A DNA stretch of 64,000 nucleotides from Luteitalea sp. TBR-22. Lineage in GTDB: Bacteria; Acidobacteriota; Vicinamibacteria; Vicinamibacterales; Vicinamibacteraceae. The translations under genes and the position numbers were made by a program. The stretch spans positions 186,001 to 250,000 of the forward strand of contig NZ_AP024452.1 in NCBI RefSeq assembly GCF_016865485.1, read 5' to 3'. Below are positions 40,818 to 50,516 of the stretch, piece after piece. Positions within the stretch are counted from its first letter, which is position 1. Each line of letters begins with the position of its first letter. The notes below the pieces were generated by a model. The model searched no databases. It was given only the letters and a program-made list of their open reading frames with translations, and had not been told where the DNA came from.

Positions 40818-43800
40818 TCAGTGCGTGGTGGCCGCGTCGCCGTCGAGCACCTCGCGCACCTTGCGTGCGAGGCCCTGCGGCGTGAACGGCTTCTGGATGA
40901 AGGCGTCGCTCGACGCCTCCAGCCCGTGCCGCACCACCGCGTCGTCGGTGTAGCCGCTCATGTAGAGGACGCGCATGCCGGGATGGCGGCGCCGCAACTG
41001 GTCGGCCAGCTGGCGGCCACCCATCCCCGGCATCACCACGTCGGTCACCAGCAGGCTCACGTGGGCGAGCGCCGCGACGTCGAGCGCGAGGGCCTGTCGT
41101 GCCGTCGCCACCTCGTGCACCACGTAGCCGTGCATCTCCAGCGCCAGGCGCGCGAACCGCCGCACCGCCTCCTCGTCCTCCACCAGCAGCAGCGTCTCGG
41201 TGCCGTGCGGGGCGTGGGCCGCCGCCGTCTGGTCGCCCTCGGGTATCGCGAGCGTCTGCGCGGGCAGCAGCACGTGGAAGCTGGTGCCCTGGCCGAGGGC
41301 CGTCTCGACGAGGATCGTGCCGCCGGCCTGCCGGACGATCCCGTACACCGTGGCCAGCCCGAGGCCCGTGCCCTTGCCGATGCCCTTCGTGGTGAAGAAC
41401 GGCTCGAAGATGTGCGACTTGACCGCCTCGGTCATGCCGGCGCCGCTGTCGCTCACGGTCAGCCGGACATACGCGCCCGGCGGCACGTCGGTCAGGTCGC
41501 TCGTGCCGATCGCCACCTGCGCCTCCGTGGCAGTCACCCGCAGCAGGCCTCCGGTCGGCATCGCGTCGCGCGCGTTGACCGCCAGGTTCAGCAGCACCTG
41601 CTCGAGCTGTCCGGGGTCGATGCGCACCTTCGGGAGGTTCGGCTCGAAGGACGTCTCCAGCTTGACGTCCTCGCCGATGAGCCGCCGGAGCAGCCGCAAG
41701 GAGCCCTCGACGGCCTCACGGAGGTCGAGGACGCGAGGCTCGACGATCGCCTTTCGGCTGAATGCCAGCAACTGCGCGGTGAGCGCCGCCGCCCGCTCCC
41801 CGGCTTCCCGGACGGCGGTGAGCGACTCCTTCTGCGTCGCCGGCGTCGCCACGTCGGCCAGCAGCAGGGCCGTGTAGCCGTTGATGACCGTCAGGAGGTT
41901 GTTGAAGTCATGCGCCACGCCACCGGCGAGCTGGCCGATGGCCTCCATCTTCTGGGCCTGCCGGACCTGCTCCTCGAGCCGCCGCTGCTCGGTGATGTCG
42001 CGGATGAAGCCGAAGAGCTGCCCGCGTTCCGGCAGCGACACGGTGTTCCAGAGGAACCACCGGTACTTGCCGTCCCTGGTGCGATACCGGTTGACGAAGT
42101 TCATCACCGGTTCACCCCTCCGAACCCTGGTCCCTGCAGCCATCGTCGCCTCGACGTCGTCGGGATGGACGAAGTCGAGCCACGGCCGTGCTCGCAACTC
42201 CTCGGCCGTCCAGCCGAGCCGCTCGGTCCATGCCGGGTTCACCTGGTGCAGGTAGCCGTCGAAGCCGGCGATGCAGACCGGGTCCGGGGAGGCATTCCAG
42301 AGGAAGTCGCGCTCCTCCTGTGCCGCCCGACGCTCGGTGATGTCGGTGGCGATGCCGCACATGGCGTACGGCTCGCCGTTCTCCCGGAAGAGCGGGAACA
42401 ACAGATTGAGGAACGACGCCTGCGTGCCGTCGGCGCGGCGGATGGACTCCTCGACGCTGACCGGTTGCAGTGTCTCCAGCATGTCGCGTTCACGTTGTGC
42501 GAATGTCGCCGCGACGTCGGCCGGCAGCACCTCGGCCGCCGTGTGGCCGATCCAGCGACTGGCCGGGACACCGAAGACCTCGACGACGCGGCGATTGACG
42601 AACAGCAGACGGCCGTCGAGTCCCTTGAGGTACACCACCGCCGGCGAGGCGTCGAGGACGTCGCGGAACCGTGCTTCGCTCGCCTTCAGGGCGGCCTGCG
42701 CCAGTTCCCGTTCGAGGGCGGCGCGGGCAAGGTGGGCGGCGCCGGCAATCGCCAGCTGCTGCGTGGAGGGCTGGGGTGCATCCACCTGCGGACCGCTCTC
42801 CAGTGCGCCGGTCACGATCCCGAACGCGTGCGGATCGGGCGGCCCCGGTTCGCGCCGGTAGACGGCGAACGTGCCGAGCACGCGACCGGCCTCGATGCCG
42901 GGTACGTTGCCGCTGGCGACGATCGGCACCGACAGGCACGAACGCAGGCCGTGCGCCAGCGCGACGGCCCTGTATTGCGGCAACCAGCCCGGGTCGGTGG
43001 CGATGTCGTGGCTCACCACGGTCTCGCCGAGGTACGCGGCCGTGCCGCAGCCGCCCGCGAGCAGGCCGACCTCCATGCCTTCCACCGCGTCGTTGCAGGA
43101 CGCCGCCAGGTTCGGCGCTGCCAGGACGCGCAGGCGGGCCTCCTCGACCTGCAGGATCGAACACGTGGACCCTGGCAACTGGCCTTCCACGTGCCGCACG
43201 ATCGAGTCGAGCACCTCGCCGAGCGGCGCCCCGCGCGCAATCTGCTCGAGCACGCGGTTGTTCCAGCGCAGCGCCTCCTCGCTCCGACGACGTTCGGTCA
43301 CGTCCACCGACAGGCCGGTCAGCCTGATGGGGGTCCCGTCGGCCGCCCGCTCGAGCCGACCCGTCTCCTCGAGCCAGGCCAACGAGCCATCGTCGCGTTG
43401 CACGCGATACAGGCTGTGGTATTCGTGGCCACCGCCGTCGAGGCAGGCGGCGATTGCGGCCTTGAAGGCCTCGCGGTCCGGCGGGTACACGCGGGTGAGC
43501 ACGTCGGCGACGCGCTCGGGACGCGGGGTGACCGGCAGGGCCGGCTCGATGCTGAAGTACCGCACGACCTGGTCGCTGCCCACGTCCCACGAGAAGGCCA
43601 CGGCCCCCACGGCCTCCAGGGCCACCCGCAGGCGTTCGGACGCGACGAGCTTGGCGCGCTCGGCCTCCTTGCGGGCCGAGATGTCCTGGAACACGCCGAG
43701 CACCCCGACCGCGTGCCCCTCGTGGTCCCTGAGCGGCCTGACGCGGAGGTCGACCCACACATGCGATCCGTCCTTGCGGACCTCTTCGCGCTCGCCGTCC

Positions 43801-44072
43801 CAGTCGGCGCCAGCCAGGACCTGGCGCAGGACGTCGGTCACGTCGTCGCGGGCGCCCTCGTCGTGGTGGTCCACCAGCGGGTGCCCGAGGCGCTCTTCCG
43901 CCGTCCAGCCGAAGAGACGGGCGGCGCCGTCGTTCCAGAACGTGATCACGCCGTCGCGATCGGTGAGGATCACGGCATCGCGCATCTGCTGGATCAACGC
44001 AATCCCCAGCCCGGCCACCTCGGAACCGGGGCCGGCGACCTGGGAGCGCGGTGCCTGCGGAGGGCTGTCCAT
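40818..44072 (-). CDS. Multi-PAS/GAF hybrid sensor histidine kinase with C-terminal receiver
   Basis: The 1084-residue soluble kinase has no transmembrane helix. From the N-terminus it has two PAS domains (about 20-140 and 145-280), a GAF domain (about 295-460; [21 protein letters not shown]), two more PAS domains (about 480-600 and 605-720), HisKA ([14 protein letters not shown]), HATPase ([17 protein letters not shown]) and a receiver ([17 protein letters not shown]). It takes in several signals and relays phosphate to its own receiver, then presumably to an unlinked partner. No cognate regulator is adjacent. It sits tail-to-tail with the respiratory operon, but no link is proven. Confidence 0.93.
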   Translation of the reverse strand: MDSPPQAPRSQVAGPGSEVAGLGIALIQQMRDAVILTDRDGVITFWNDGAARLFGWTAEERLGHPLVDHHDEGARDDVTDVLRQVLAGADWDGEREEVRKDGSHVWVDLRVRPLRDHEGHAVGVLGVFQDISARKEAERAKLVASERLRVALEAVGAVAFSWDVGSDQVVRYFSIEPALPVTPRPERVADVLTRVYPPDREAFKAAIAACLDGGGHEYHSLYRVQRDDGSLAWLEETGRLERAADGTPIRLTGLSVDVTERRRSEEALRWNNRVLEQIARGAPLGEVLDSIVRHVEGQLPGSTCSILQVEEARLRVLAAPNLAASCNDAVEGMEVGLLAGGCGTAAYLGETVVSHDIATDPGWLPQYRAVALAHGLRSCLSVPIVASGNVPGIEAGRVLGTFAVYRREPGPPDPHAFGIVTGALESGPQVDAPQPSTQQLAIAGAAHLARAALERELAQAALKASEARFRDVLDASPAVVYLKGLDGRLLFVNRRVVEVFGVPASRWIGHTAAEVLPADVAATFAQRERDMLETLQPVSVEESIRRADGTQASFLNLLFPLFRENGEPYAMCGIATDITERRAAQEERDFLWNASPDPVCIAGFDGYLHQVNPAWTERLGWTAEELRARPWLDFVHPDDVEATMAAGTRVRRGEPVMNFVNRYRTRDGKYRWFLWNTVSLPERGQLFGFIRDITEQRRLEEQVRQAQKMEAIGQLAGGVAHDFNNLLTVINGYTALLLADVATPATQKESLTAVREAGERAAALTAQLLAFSRKAIVEPRVLDLREAVEGSLRLLRRLIGEDVKLETSFEPNLPKVRIDPGQLEQVLLNLAVNARDAMPTGGLLRVTATEAQVAIGTSDLTDVPPGAYVRLTVSDSGAGMTEAVKSHIFEPFFTTKGIGKGTGLGLATVYGIVRQAGGTILVETALGQGTSFHVLLPAQTLAIPEGDQTAAAHAPHGTETLLLVEDEEAVRRFARLALEMHGYVVHEVATARQALALDVAALAHVSLLVTDVVMPGMGGRQLADQLRRRHPGMRVLYMSGYTDDAVVRHGLEASSDAFIQKPFTPQGLARKVREVLDGDAATTH

Positions 44073-44136
44073 ACGCGTTGGGGAGGACGCTAGCCCGAGT
44101 ATAGACCTGCTGCGTGGTGGAGTGCGCGGCCGACGA

Positions 44137-44988
44137 TCAGGGAGTGCCTGGCGTGCCCTCACCGAGAGCGGCGGTGGTCCATCCCTCGCCGCAGCGCAGC
44201 ACGTGGCACTGCTGCCCGACCTCGTGGCACGCCTCCACGAAGGTCGCTGGATCGGCGGTATTGAACGTGAACATCTCGTAGTGGCAGGGGATGACCACCC
44301 GCGCGCCGATGTCGCGCCCGAGGACCGCCGCCTCGCGCGCGTCGAGGTTGCCGGCGACACGCCGCTCGGGCGCCCGCCCGTTGATCGGCAACAGGGCGAC
44401 GTCGACCTGGTGGGGCCGCAGCAGGTCTGCCATGCCCTCGAAGCGCACGGTGTCGCCGCTGTGGTACAGCGTCCATTCGCCACAGCGCACCACGTACCCG
44501 ACGAACTCCGGCGACAACGCCTCGTGCGCGGCTGGCACGGCCTCGATGCGAAAGGGGCCGACGTCCACGTGCTCGCCCACAGCCACGCCGACGGGCACCT
44601 CTGCGGCCACGCCGAGCCGTTCGGCGACGAACGCCCGGTTGGCCTCGGCCACCACGAGCGTGATGGCGGGATTGGCGAAGCGCAGCGGCTTCAGCGTCTC
44701 GGCATCGAGGTGATCGGTGTGGTTGTGGCTCGAGGTGACGACGTCGATGAAGTCGAGGCGTCCGGGGTCGATGACGCGCTCGGTCATCCGGATGTGCGGC
44801 CGGTCGGTGGCCGCGTACTTTGCAGTGAGCGAGTCGGACAGGTACGGATCGAGCAACAGGTGCCAGCCGTCGAACTGCACGAGGAAGCCGCTCTGCCCCA
44901 GCCACCACAGGTGGGCGTGGCCGTCGTGGTCGGCGGCCGCGCCGATGTCGAGCAGCAGCGCGTCGTCCTGCTGGTACGGGACGATCAC
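44137..44988 (-). CDS. Metallo-beta-lactamase-fold hydrolase (UlaG-like)
   Basis: The 283-residue protein has an MBL core: HLWWLGQSGFLVQFDGWHLL near 30-50, the metal motif SSHNHTDHLD near 90-99, LYHSGDTVRFEG near 178 and IPCHYEMFTFNT near 225. It has no signal peptide, unlike the similar enzyme at 10403. The GTG at 44988 overlaps the stop of the MetE-like gene (GTGA), so the two are co-translated. UlaG relatives open lactone or phosphate rings, but the substrate is unknown. Confidence 0.88.
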   Translation of the reverse strand: MIVPYQQDDALLLDIGAAADHDGHAHLWWLGQSGFLVQFDGWHLLLDPYLSDSLTAKYAATDRPHIRMTERVIDPGRLDFIDVVTSSHNHTDHLDAETLKPLRFANPAITLVVAEANRAFVAERLGVAAEVPVGVAVGEHVDVGPFRIEAVPAAHEALSPEFVGYVVRCGEWTLYHSGDTVRFEGMADLLRPHQVDVALLPINGRAPERRVAGNLDAREAAVLGRDIGARVVIPCHYEMFTFNTADPATFVEACHEVGQQCHVLRCGEGWTTAALGEGTPGTP

Positions 44989-46019
44989 GACAGTCCGAGC
45001 TCCTCGCGGACGCGGCGCACGCCGGCCACCATGTTGGCCAGCTTGGGGCGCGCCGCCCAGCGGGCGGTCTGGCTGAGGCCACAGTCGGGCGCGAACGCCA
45101 GCCGCTCCGGCGCCGCGAACGCGAGGCACCGGCGCACCCGCGCGGCGACTTCCTCCGGCGTCTCGATCCAGTAGCTCTTGACGTCGATCACCCCGACGGC
45201 GACGTCCATCCGCTGCGTGATCGGCTCGATGATCTCGATCTCGGCGAACTCGCGGCTGGCCATTTCCACGTGCAGTTCGTCCACATGGGCGTCGAGGAAG
45301 GCGGGGAACAGCGCGGCGTAGCGACGCGGCGCGATCGCCCGCCCCTTGTAATTGCCGAAGCAGAGGTGGGTCGACAGGCGCGTGCGGCCCCTGACGCCTT
45401 CGACCGTGTCGTTGAAGAGCCGCACGAAGCGCGCCGGGTCCTCGCGGTGCGCGTAGCAGCTCATCGACGGCTCGTCCACGCAGACATCGCGGCATCCGGC
45501 CGCCACCAGCGCCTCGAGTTCGGACCGCACGATCGGCACGAGGGCCTCGGCGAGCGCCCAGCGATCGGGATACTGGCGGTTGGACAGCAGACGGCCACTG
45601 AGCGTGTACGGACCCGGCACGCTCGCCTTGAGCCCCACGCCCGGCGGGGCGAGGCGCAGCAGGCGCTCGAAGTCGGCGACGGTGCCCAGTCCGCGCGGTG
45701 CGGCCAGGGTGCCGACGACTTCGTGCTTGCCGCGCTGGTCGTGCCCAGGAGGACCGAACCGGCGTCGCGACGGAGGCTCGGGAGCGAGCCCCTCGAGGAA
45801 GCCGTAGAACGAGAGGTTGAAGTCCAGGCGCGTCTGCTCGCCGTCGCTGATCACGTCCAGGCCGGCCACCACCTGATCGCGCACCGCTGCCGCCACCGCG
45901 TCGTCGAGCAGTTCGGCGACGTCGTCGGGGCCGAATTCGTCGAGGTGCGCGCCGGCCAACTCCAGCCAGGCGGGGAAGGGATAGCTGCCGATGACGGTGG
46001 TGCGCAGGGCCGCGGGCAT
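44985..46019 (-). CDS. Cobalamin-independent methionine synthase (MetE C-terminal domain) family protein
   Basis: The 344-residue barrel protein corresponds to the catalytic half of MetE. It contains TTVIGSYPFPAWL at the N-terminus, the zinc-ligand sites STHLCFGNYKG (His, Cys) near 215, a Glu in HVEMASREF, and FAPDCGLSQTARWAA (Cys) near 315. It lacks the N-terminal MetE domain, so it is one of the short core-type homologues that may use another methyl donor. The ATG at 46019 begins the conserved region. It is first in a two-gene operon with an MBL hydrolase, an unusual pairing. Confidence 0.88.
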   Translation of the reverse strand: MPAALRTTVIGSYPFPAWLELAGAHLDEFGPDDVAELLDDAVAAAVRDQVVAGLDVISDGEQTRLDFNLSFYGFLEGLAPEPPSRRRFGPPGHDQRGKHEVVGTLAAPRGLGTVADFERLLRLAPPGVGLKASVPGPYTLSGRLLSNRQYPDRWALAEALVPIVRSELEALVAAGCRDVCVDEPSMSCYAHREDPARFVRLFNDTVEGVRGRTRLSTHLCFGNYKGRAIAPRRYAALFPAFLDAHVDELHVEMASREFAEIEIIEPITQRMDVAVGVIDVKSYWIETPEEVAARVRRCLAFAAPERLAFAPDCGLSQTARWAARPKLANMVAGVRRVREELGLS

Positions 46020-46074
46020 GGGGCGTAGTGTAGAGGAACGCAGCAATGCCGCGATGCCGGAATGGCTCGAGGCG

Positions 46075-46142
46075 ACAGGCTCGAGGCTCGGAGAGCGTTC
46101 ACCTTGTCAGCATGCTGAGCCCGAGCCCTGAGCCCTGAGCCG
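46075..46142. repeat. Inverted heptamer element (GGCTCGA ... TGAGCCC), copy 2
   Basis: The left arm (46075-46095) is GACAGGC-TCGAGGC-TCGGAGA. The right arm (46111-46142) holds catgctg, agccc, two gagccct and gagccg. The GGAGAGCGTTC junction is shared with copy 1 at 15612. The element lies between divergent genes, so a terminator role is unlikely for this copy. Confidence 0.85.
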
Positions 46143-46161
46143 TCCGAGTACACTGTCGCGC

Positions 46162-46944
46162 ATGCAGACGGGGCGGCTCGCAGGACGGTCCATCGTGATC
46201 GTCGGTGGCACGTCGGGCATGGGTCTGTCGGCCGCGCTCGCCTGCCGGCGTGCGGGCGCCCGCGTCGTGGTGGGTGGACGTGAAGATGCCGCGCTCGACG
46301 AGGCGCGCGCGCGACTGGGGGCCGACGTGCCCTGCCTGGGCGGCGATGCGACGACGAGCGGGTTCGCGACCGGACTCATCGACGCCGCGGTGGCCGCGCA
46401 CGGCCGTGTGGACGGCGTCTTCCACGTCGCCGGCGGCAGCGGACGACGGGCGGGCGATGGTCCGCTCGATGCCGTGTCGGACGCCGGCTGGCAGCACACC
46501 CTCGACATCAACCTCACCGCCCTGTTCCTCTCCAATCGGGCCGCGGCCCGATACTTCCTCGAGGCCGGTCATGGCGGCTCGGTCGTCAACATGGCCTCCG
46601 TGCTTGCGAGGTCGCCGGCGCCACGCCACTTCGCGACGCACGCCTACGCGGCCGCCAAGGCCGGCGTGATCGGCCTCACCACCAGTTGCGCTGCCTACTA
46701 TGCCGGCCGCGACATCCGCTTCAACGTGATCGCGCCGGGCCTTGTCGACACGCCGATGGCCGCCCGCGCCATCAGCGATCCCGAGATCGTCGCCTACGTG
46801 ACCGCCAGGCAGCCGCTCGACGGCGGGCGCCCGGCCCGGGCTTCCGACGTGGACGGCGCGGTGATCTACCTGCTCTCCGACGAATCGCGCTTCGTCACCG
46901 GGCAGGTCATCGCCGTGGACGGCGGTTGGGGCGTCACCGCGTGA
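46162..46944 (+). CDS. Short-chain dehydrogenase/reductase (SDR)
   Basis: The 260-residue protein has the classical SDR layout: Rossmann motif VIVGGTSGMGLSAA near 12-25, FHVAGGSG near 90, the catalytic Ser in NMASVLARS near 143 and Tyr-Lys in THAYAAAKAGVIGL near 158-171. The ending RFVTGQVIAVDGGWGV is also typical. It probably oxidises or reduces a sugar or polyol using NAD(P)H. Its stop overlaps the GTG of the ROK gene (GTGA), so this is a coupled operon. Confidence 0.92.
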   Translation: MQTGRLAGRSIVIVGGTSGMGLSAALACRRAGARVVVGGREDAALDEARARLGADVPCLGGDATTSGFATGLIDAAVAAHGRVDGVFHVAGGSGRRAGDGPLDAVSDAGWQHTLDINLTALFLSNRAAARYFLEAGHGGSVVNMASVLARSPAPRHFATHAYAAAKAGVIGLTTSCAAYYAGRDIRFNVIAPGLVDTPMAARAISDPEIVAYVTARQPLDGGRPARASDVDGAVIYLLSDESRFVTGQVIAVDGGWGVTA

Positions 46945-47828
46945 GCGGCCCGGTCATCGGCATCGACGTCGGCGGCACCTTCACCAAGCTCGTGGTGCTC
47001 GACGCTGCGGGGACGCCCGTCGATCGCTCGCGCATCCCGACCGACGACTCGCCGGCGCGGCAGTTGGCCGCCGACGTGGCGCGCGAACTGGCACGGCTCG
47101 AGATGCTGCACGGGCCGGCCCGCGTCGGCGTGGCGTGCCCCGGCCTCGTGCGCGACGACACGGTCGTCTGGATGCGGGGTCGCCTCGAGGAGTTGCAGGG
47201 GCTCGACTGGGCCGCGGCGCTCGGACGTTCCGCGCGGGTGCCGGTCATCAACGACGCGCAGGCGGCGCTGGCCGGCGAAGTCGCGCTCGGCGCCGGGCGC
47301 GGCTGTCGGGACGTGGTCCTGCTGACGATCGGCACCGGCGTCGGCGGCGCGGTGATGTGCGATGGCCGCGTGCTGCGCGGCCATGTCGGCCGTGCCGGCC
47401 ACCTCGGGCACATGGCGGTCAGCGCGCCGGGGGAGAAGGACATCGTGAACACGCCCGGCAGCCTCGAGGAGGCTATCGGCAACTGCTCCATCGTGCGTCG
47501 CACCGCGGGACGATGCTCCGACACGGCAGCGCTCGTCGCGGCGCACCGGCAGGGCGAGGCATGGGCGAGCGCGGTGTGGGAGTCCAGCGTCCAACTGCTC
47601 GCCGCGGGCATCGTGTCGATCGTCAACGCGGTCGATCCGGCGCGGGTGATCCTGGGCGGCGGCATCGCGATGCACGCCGGCGAATCGCTGCTGGCGCCGC
47701 TGCGCCGCTGGATGGACGAGTACGAATGGCGCCCGCTCGGCGAGGGCGTGGAGATCGTGCTCGCCGAACTGGGTGAGGAGGCGGGCGCGATCGGCGCGGC
47801 CGCCCACGCAAGGGAGTCGACGGCATGA
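46941..47828 (+). CDS. ROK-family sugar kinase without the zinc motif
   Basis: The 295-residue protein has ROK/actin-fold ATPase motifs: GIDVGGTFTKLVVLDAAG at 6-23, PVINDAQAALAGEVALGAG near 108-126 with the catalytic Asp, LLTIGTGVGGAVM near 134 and GHVGRAGHLGHMAV near 155. ROK proteins usually have a Cys-rich zinc site (CXCGXXGC) just after the GH motif. Here that stretch reads NTPGSLEEAIGNC, with no such cluster, so the site is lost. It may phosphorylate hexoses or amino-sugars. Overlaps at both ends (GTGA and ATGA) tie it to the SDR and SIS genes. Confidence 0.87.
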   Translation: MSGPVIGIDVGGTFTKLVVLDAAGTPVDRSRIPTDDSPARQLAADVARELARLEMLHGPARVGVACPGLVRDDTVVWMRGRLEELQGLDWAAALGRSARVPVINDAQAALAGEVALGAGRGCRDVVLLTIGTGVGGAVMCDGRVLRGHVGRAGHLGHMAVSAPGEKDIVNTPGSLEEAIGNCSIVRRTAGRCSDTAALVAAHRQGEAWASAVWESSVQLLAAGIVSIVNAVDPARVILGGGIAMHAGESLLAPLRRWMDEYEWRPLGEGVEIVLAELGEEAGAIGAAAHARESTA

Positions 47829-48607
47829 CCCCGTCAGGGCAGTACCTGGAGGCGTGCGAGCGCGTGCTCGCGACGGTGCGCGCACAGCAGGCGGCGATCG
47901 AGACGGCGGCCGGCTGGTTCGCCGACGCCATCCTCGCGGACCGGATGGTCCACGTGTTCGGATCGGGCCACAGTCGCATCATGGTCGAGGAACTGTGGCC
48001 GCGGTATGGCTCGTTCCCGGGCTTCAACCCGATCGTCGAGCTCTCGCTCACCTTCCACAACCCGGTGGTCGGCGCCAACGGGCAGCGGCAGGCCATGTTC
48101 CTCGAGAACGTGTCAGGGCTTGCCGCGCGCATCCTGCGCAACTTCTCGACCTCGTCACAGGACGCCGCGCTGGTCGTGAGCTCGAGCGGCTGCAACGTGG
48201 TGCCGATCGAGATCGCCGAGGAGTTCCAGCGGCGCGGCGTGCGCGTGGTGGCGATCGTGAGCCGGGCCCACAGCGAAGCGAGCGCGAGCCGCCGGGCCGA
48301 CGGCCGTCGCCTGCAGGACTTCGCCGACCTGGTCCTGGACACGGGCGCGCCGGTCGGCGACGCGATGGTGCGAGTGGACCGGTTGGACACGCCGGTCGCG
48401 CCCGGTTCGACCATCGGCGGCTGTGCGCTGGTGAATTGCCTCAAGGCCGAGGTCGCCCTGCGACTGACGGCGGCCGGGCGCCCGCCGACCGTGCTCACCG
48501 CGAGCGCCATCGTCGGGCCAGACCGGGCCACGCAGCTGTTCGAGGCGGCCTACGACGAACACGCGCACCGATTGGCGCGGCTCTACGCCGACGTGCGGGA
48601 GCCCTGA
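47825..48607 (+). CDS. SIS-domain sugar-phosphate-binding protein (UPF0309-type)
   Basis: The 260-residue protein has one SIS domain: VHVFGSGHSRIMVEELWPR at residues 43-61, then ALVVSSSGCNVVPIEIAEEF near 118-137 and VVAIVSRAHSE near 142-152. The last third (VGDAMVRV and APGSTIGG) fits the UPF0309 sugar-isomerase-like group. Such proteins bind or isomerise phosphosugars. Coming after a ROK kinase, it would act on the phosphorylated product. The ATG overlaps the ROK stop by 4 bases. Confidence 0.88.
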   Translation: MTPSGQYLEACERVLATVRAQQAAIETAAGWFADAILADRMVHVFGSGHSRIMVEELWPRYGSFPGFNPIVELSLTFHNPVVGANGQRQAMFLENVSGLAARILRNFSTSSQDAALVVSSSGCNVVPIEIAEEFQRRGVRVVAIVSRAHSEASASRRADGRRLQDFADLVLDTGAPVGDAMVRVDRLDTPVAPGSTIGGCALVNCLKAEVALRLTAAGRPPTVLTASAIVGPDRATQLFEAAYDEHAHRLARLYADVREP

Positions 48608-48635
48608 TCGCGGCGCGCAGTCGCGATCCCGACGC

Positions 48636-49151
48636 TCACCGCTTCTTCGCGGCTCGCTTGCGTGCCGAAGCCGGCTCGTCGGCGGCCGTGGCGGCGCCGC
48701 GCGGCGCAGGCTGCCCGGACATCGCCCAGGCCTCGGCCAACCACTCGGTCAACGGCGCCTCGACCTGATCCCGGTGGGTGATGCGGAAGAGGTGCGCAAT
48801 CTTGGTGCGCGAACTCGGCATCGCCTTCCACAGCAGTGGACTGGTGACGCCGCGACCGAGGAACACGCACACGTCGAGCCAGCGGCGGCGCGGCCGCACG
48901 AAGCAGAAGCAGGCGCGCCGCGAGAACATGATCGAATGGTGGGAGGCGTAGATCCGCTGGTCACCGCACGCCACCGCTTCCTCCCGGATGCGGTCGTACG
49001 CCTCGCGCAGGTCCTCGTCAAGGTCCCGCAGCAGTGCAGCCTCGGTCGTGGTCCAGCAGTCGTGGGTCTCGCCTGGCGCGATCCACTGCTTGCAGTGGTA
49101 GCACTCGCGCCCCGTGACGGCTGGCGGCGTGTTCGAACTTGAGCGGCTCAT
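48636..49151 (-). CDS. Hypothetical protein with N-terminal zinc-ribbon-like and DUF5655-like region
   Basis: The 171-residue protein begins with a Cys/His group, GRECYHCKQWIAPGETHDCW (about 14-33), that could bind zinc. The middle (about 60-150; SRRACFCFVRPRRRWLDVCV, KIAHLFRITHRDQVEAPL) resembles the DUF5655 family, small proteins of unknown role. A Lys/Arg/Ala-rich tail follows. The ATG at 49151 is the start that fits; the frame upstream is low-complexity. It is divergent from the monooxygenase-like gene and convergent with the SIS gene. Confidence 0.6.
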   Translation of the reverse strand: MSRSSSNTPPAVTGRECYHCKQWIAPGETHDCWTTTEAALLRDLDEDLREAYDRIREEAVACGDQRIYASHHSIMFSRRACFCFVRPRRRWLDVCVFLGRGVTSPLLWKAMPSSRTKIAHLFRITHRDQVEAPLTEWLAEAWAMSGQPAPRGAATAADEPASARKRAAKKR

Positions 49152-49206
49152 GACACTCGGGGATGCCCTGCATGGTACAGGGGCGGGCCTGTGGTACGGT
49201 GCCGCG

Positions 49207-49653
49207 ATGGACACGCCTGCCGGGCCGACGGCGCGTGGCGCCGCCTCGTCGACACCGGGTGATCCGGGCGTGGACCGCAGGGGCTTCCTCTGCGCCGCTG
49301 TCGGGGTCGGATTGGCGCGCCGCATGCAGGAGCCATCAGGCATGTACGGACTCATCGGCAAGATCACGGCGACGCCCGGCAATCGCGAGGCACTCGCCGC
49401 CATCCTCCTCGACTTCTCGGTAGCGGGCATGCCCGGCTGTCTCAGCTACATCGTCGCGCGCGACCCGAGCGTCGACGACGCGCTGTGGGTGACCGAGGTC
49501 TGGGACAGCGAAGCGAGCCACAAGGCGTCCTTGTCGCTGCCGGCCGTCCGGGAGGCCATCAGCAGGGCCCGCCCGCTGATTGCCGGCTTCAGCGACCGGG
49601 TGGTGACCCGTCCGTTGGGCGGCATCGGGCTGGCGGCAAACCGCGCTGGTTGA
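49207..49653 (+). CDS. Exported antibiotic-biosynthesis-monooxygenase (ABM) domain protein
   Basis: The 148-residue protein has a Tat-like N-terminus (DRRGFLCAAVGVGLARRM), then a single ABM domain: YGLIGKITATPGNREALAAIL near 47-67, YIVARDPSVDDALWVTEVWDSEASHKASL and RPLIAGFSDR. Small ABM proteins are often quinol or haem-modifying monooxygenases and work as dimers. An internal ATG at 49342 would give a cytoplasmic form lacking the signal. The gene stands alone on the plus strand. Confidence 0.82.
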   Translation: MDTPAGPTARGAASSTPGDPGVDRRGFLCAAVGVGLARRMQEPSGMYGLIGKITATPGNREALAAILLDFSVAGMPGCLSYIVARDPSVDDALWVTEVWDSEASHKASLSLPAVREAISRARPLIAGFSDRVVTRPLGGIGLAANRAG

Positions 49654-49840
49654 GGCGAAATGCCGCGATGTGTCCTGGCCATCGACACGTCGGGCGCCAC
49701 CGGACCGGGCTCTGCCACAGATTCCACAAGGTTTTCTCATCCGAGCCTTAACCGCGACGTCGATGATCAGGGCCCCGGTGTCTTGCACCGCCTGATGTCC
49801 CTGGCGATCCCCGATCGCCGCCGAGTCAAAGGGTCCGTCG

Positions 49841-50515
49841 ATGCGCCTACCCGCCCTGTCCGCCTTCCTCGTCGCCGCGATGGCGATGGGGTCCCCCGTC
49901 TCGGCACAGATTGCCGCGACCCTCGACACCGAACCTGCAATTCCGCTGCTGGCCGTGCCGCTGGCCGCAGCCGTGCCTGCCGGTGCAGGGGACGCCTCGG
50001 CGCCCACCTCGGTGACCCCGCTGCTGTCCGACCCTGCCGCCCTGTTGCCGGTCGATGCGCAGCCGGTGGCCACCACGCCCGCCCCGAAGCTGGCGTTCGA
50101 GTACAGCGAGGGCTACCAGAAGCGGGCGAAGATTCACAAGCTGGCGAGCTGGGCCACGCTGCCACTGTTCGGGGCGGAGGCGATCATCGGCAGCTCGCTC
50201 TACTCGAGCCCGACCGAGGGCAAGAAGGACGCGCACCTGGTGATTGGCGGCGCGATTGGCGCGCTCTTCGCCGTCAACACCGTGACCGGCGTGTGGAACC
50301 TGCTCGAGGCGCGCAAGGATCCGACCTTCGGCAAGCGGAAGTGGGCCCACGCACTCCTGATGATGGGCGCCGACGTCGGCTTCGTCGCGACCGCCGCGAC
50401 CGGCCCTGGCGAGGGCGGCGACTACGACAGCCAGAAGTCCACGCACCGGGCGGTGGTCATCTCGGCCATCGCGATGTCGACCACCGCGTACCTCATCATG
50501 CTGTTCGGAGACTGA
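49841..50515 (+). CDS. Four-helix membrane protein with one His per helix, possible b-type cytochrome
   Basis: The 224-residue protein starts with a signal segment and an Ala/Pro-rich linker to about residue 85. Four hydrophobic helices follow, each with a histidine at or near its start: His99, His132, His170 and His202 (in KIHKLASW, KDAHLVIG, KWAHALLMM, THRAVVIS). That regular spacing is what di-haem b cytochromes of the b561 type show, so I infer haem binding, though I cannot match it to a named family. It is first in a three-gene operon ending in a Rieske protein; the next gene starts 1 base after its stop. Confidence 0.65.
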   Translation: MRLPALSAFLVAAMAMGSPVSAQIAATLDTEPAIPLLAVPLAAAVPAGAGDASAPTSVTPLLSDPAALLPVDAQPVATTPAPKLAFEYSEGYQKRAKIHKLASWATLPLFGAEAIIGSSLYSSPTEGKKDAHLVIGGAIGALFAVNTVTGVWNLLEARKDPTFGKRKWAHALLMMGADVGFVATAATGPGEGGDYDSQKSTHRAVVISAIAMSTTAYLIMLFGD

Positions 50516-50516
50516 C

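Noticed and set aside
49660-49840. Plus-strand frame starting MPRCVLAIDTSGATG, which looks a little like a kinase start.
   Set aside because: It loses sense within 30 codons and overlaps the four-helix protein in another frame.
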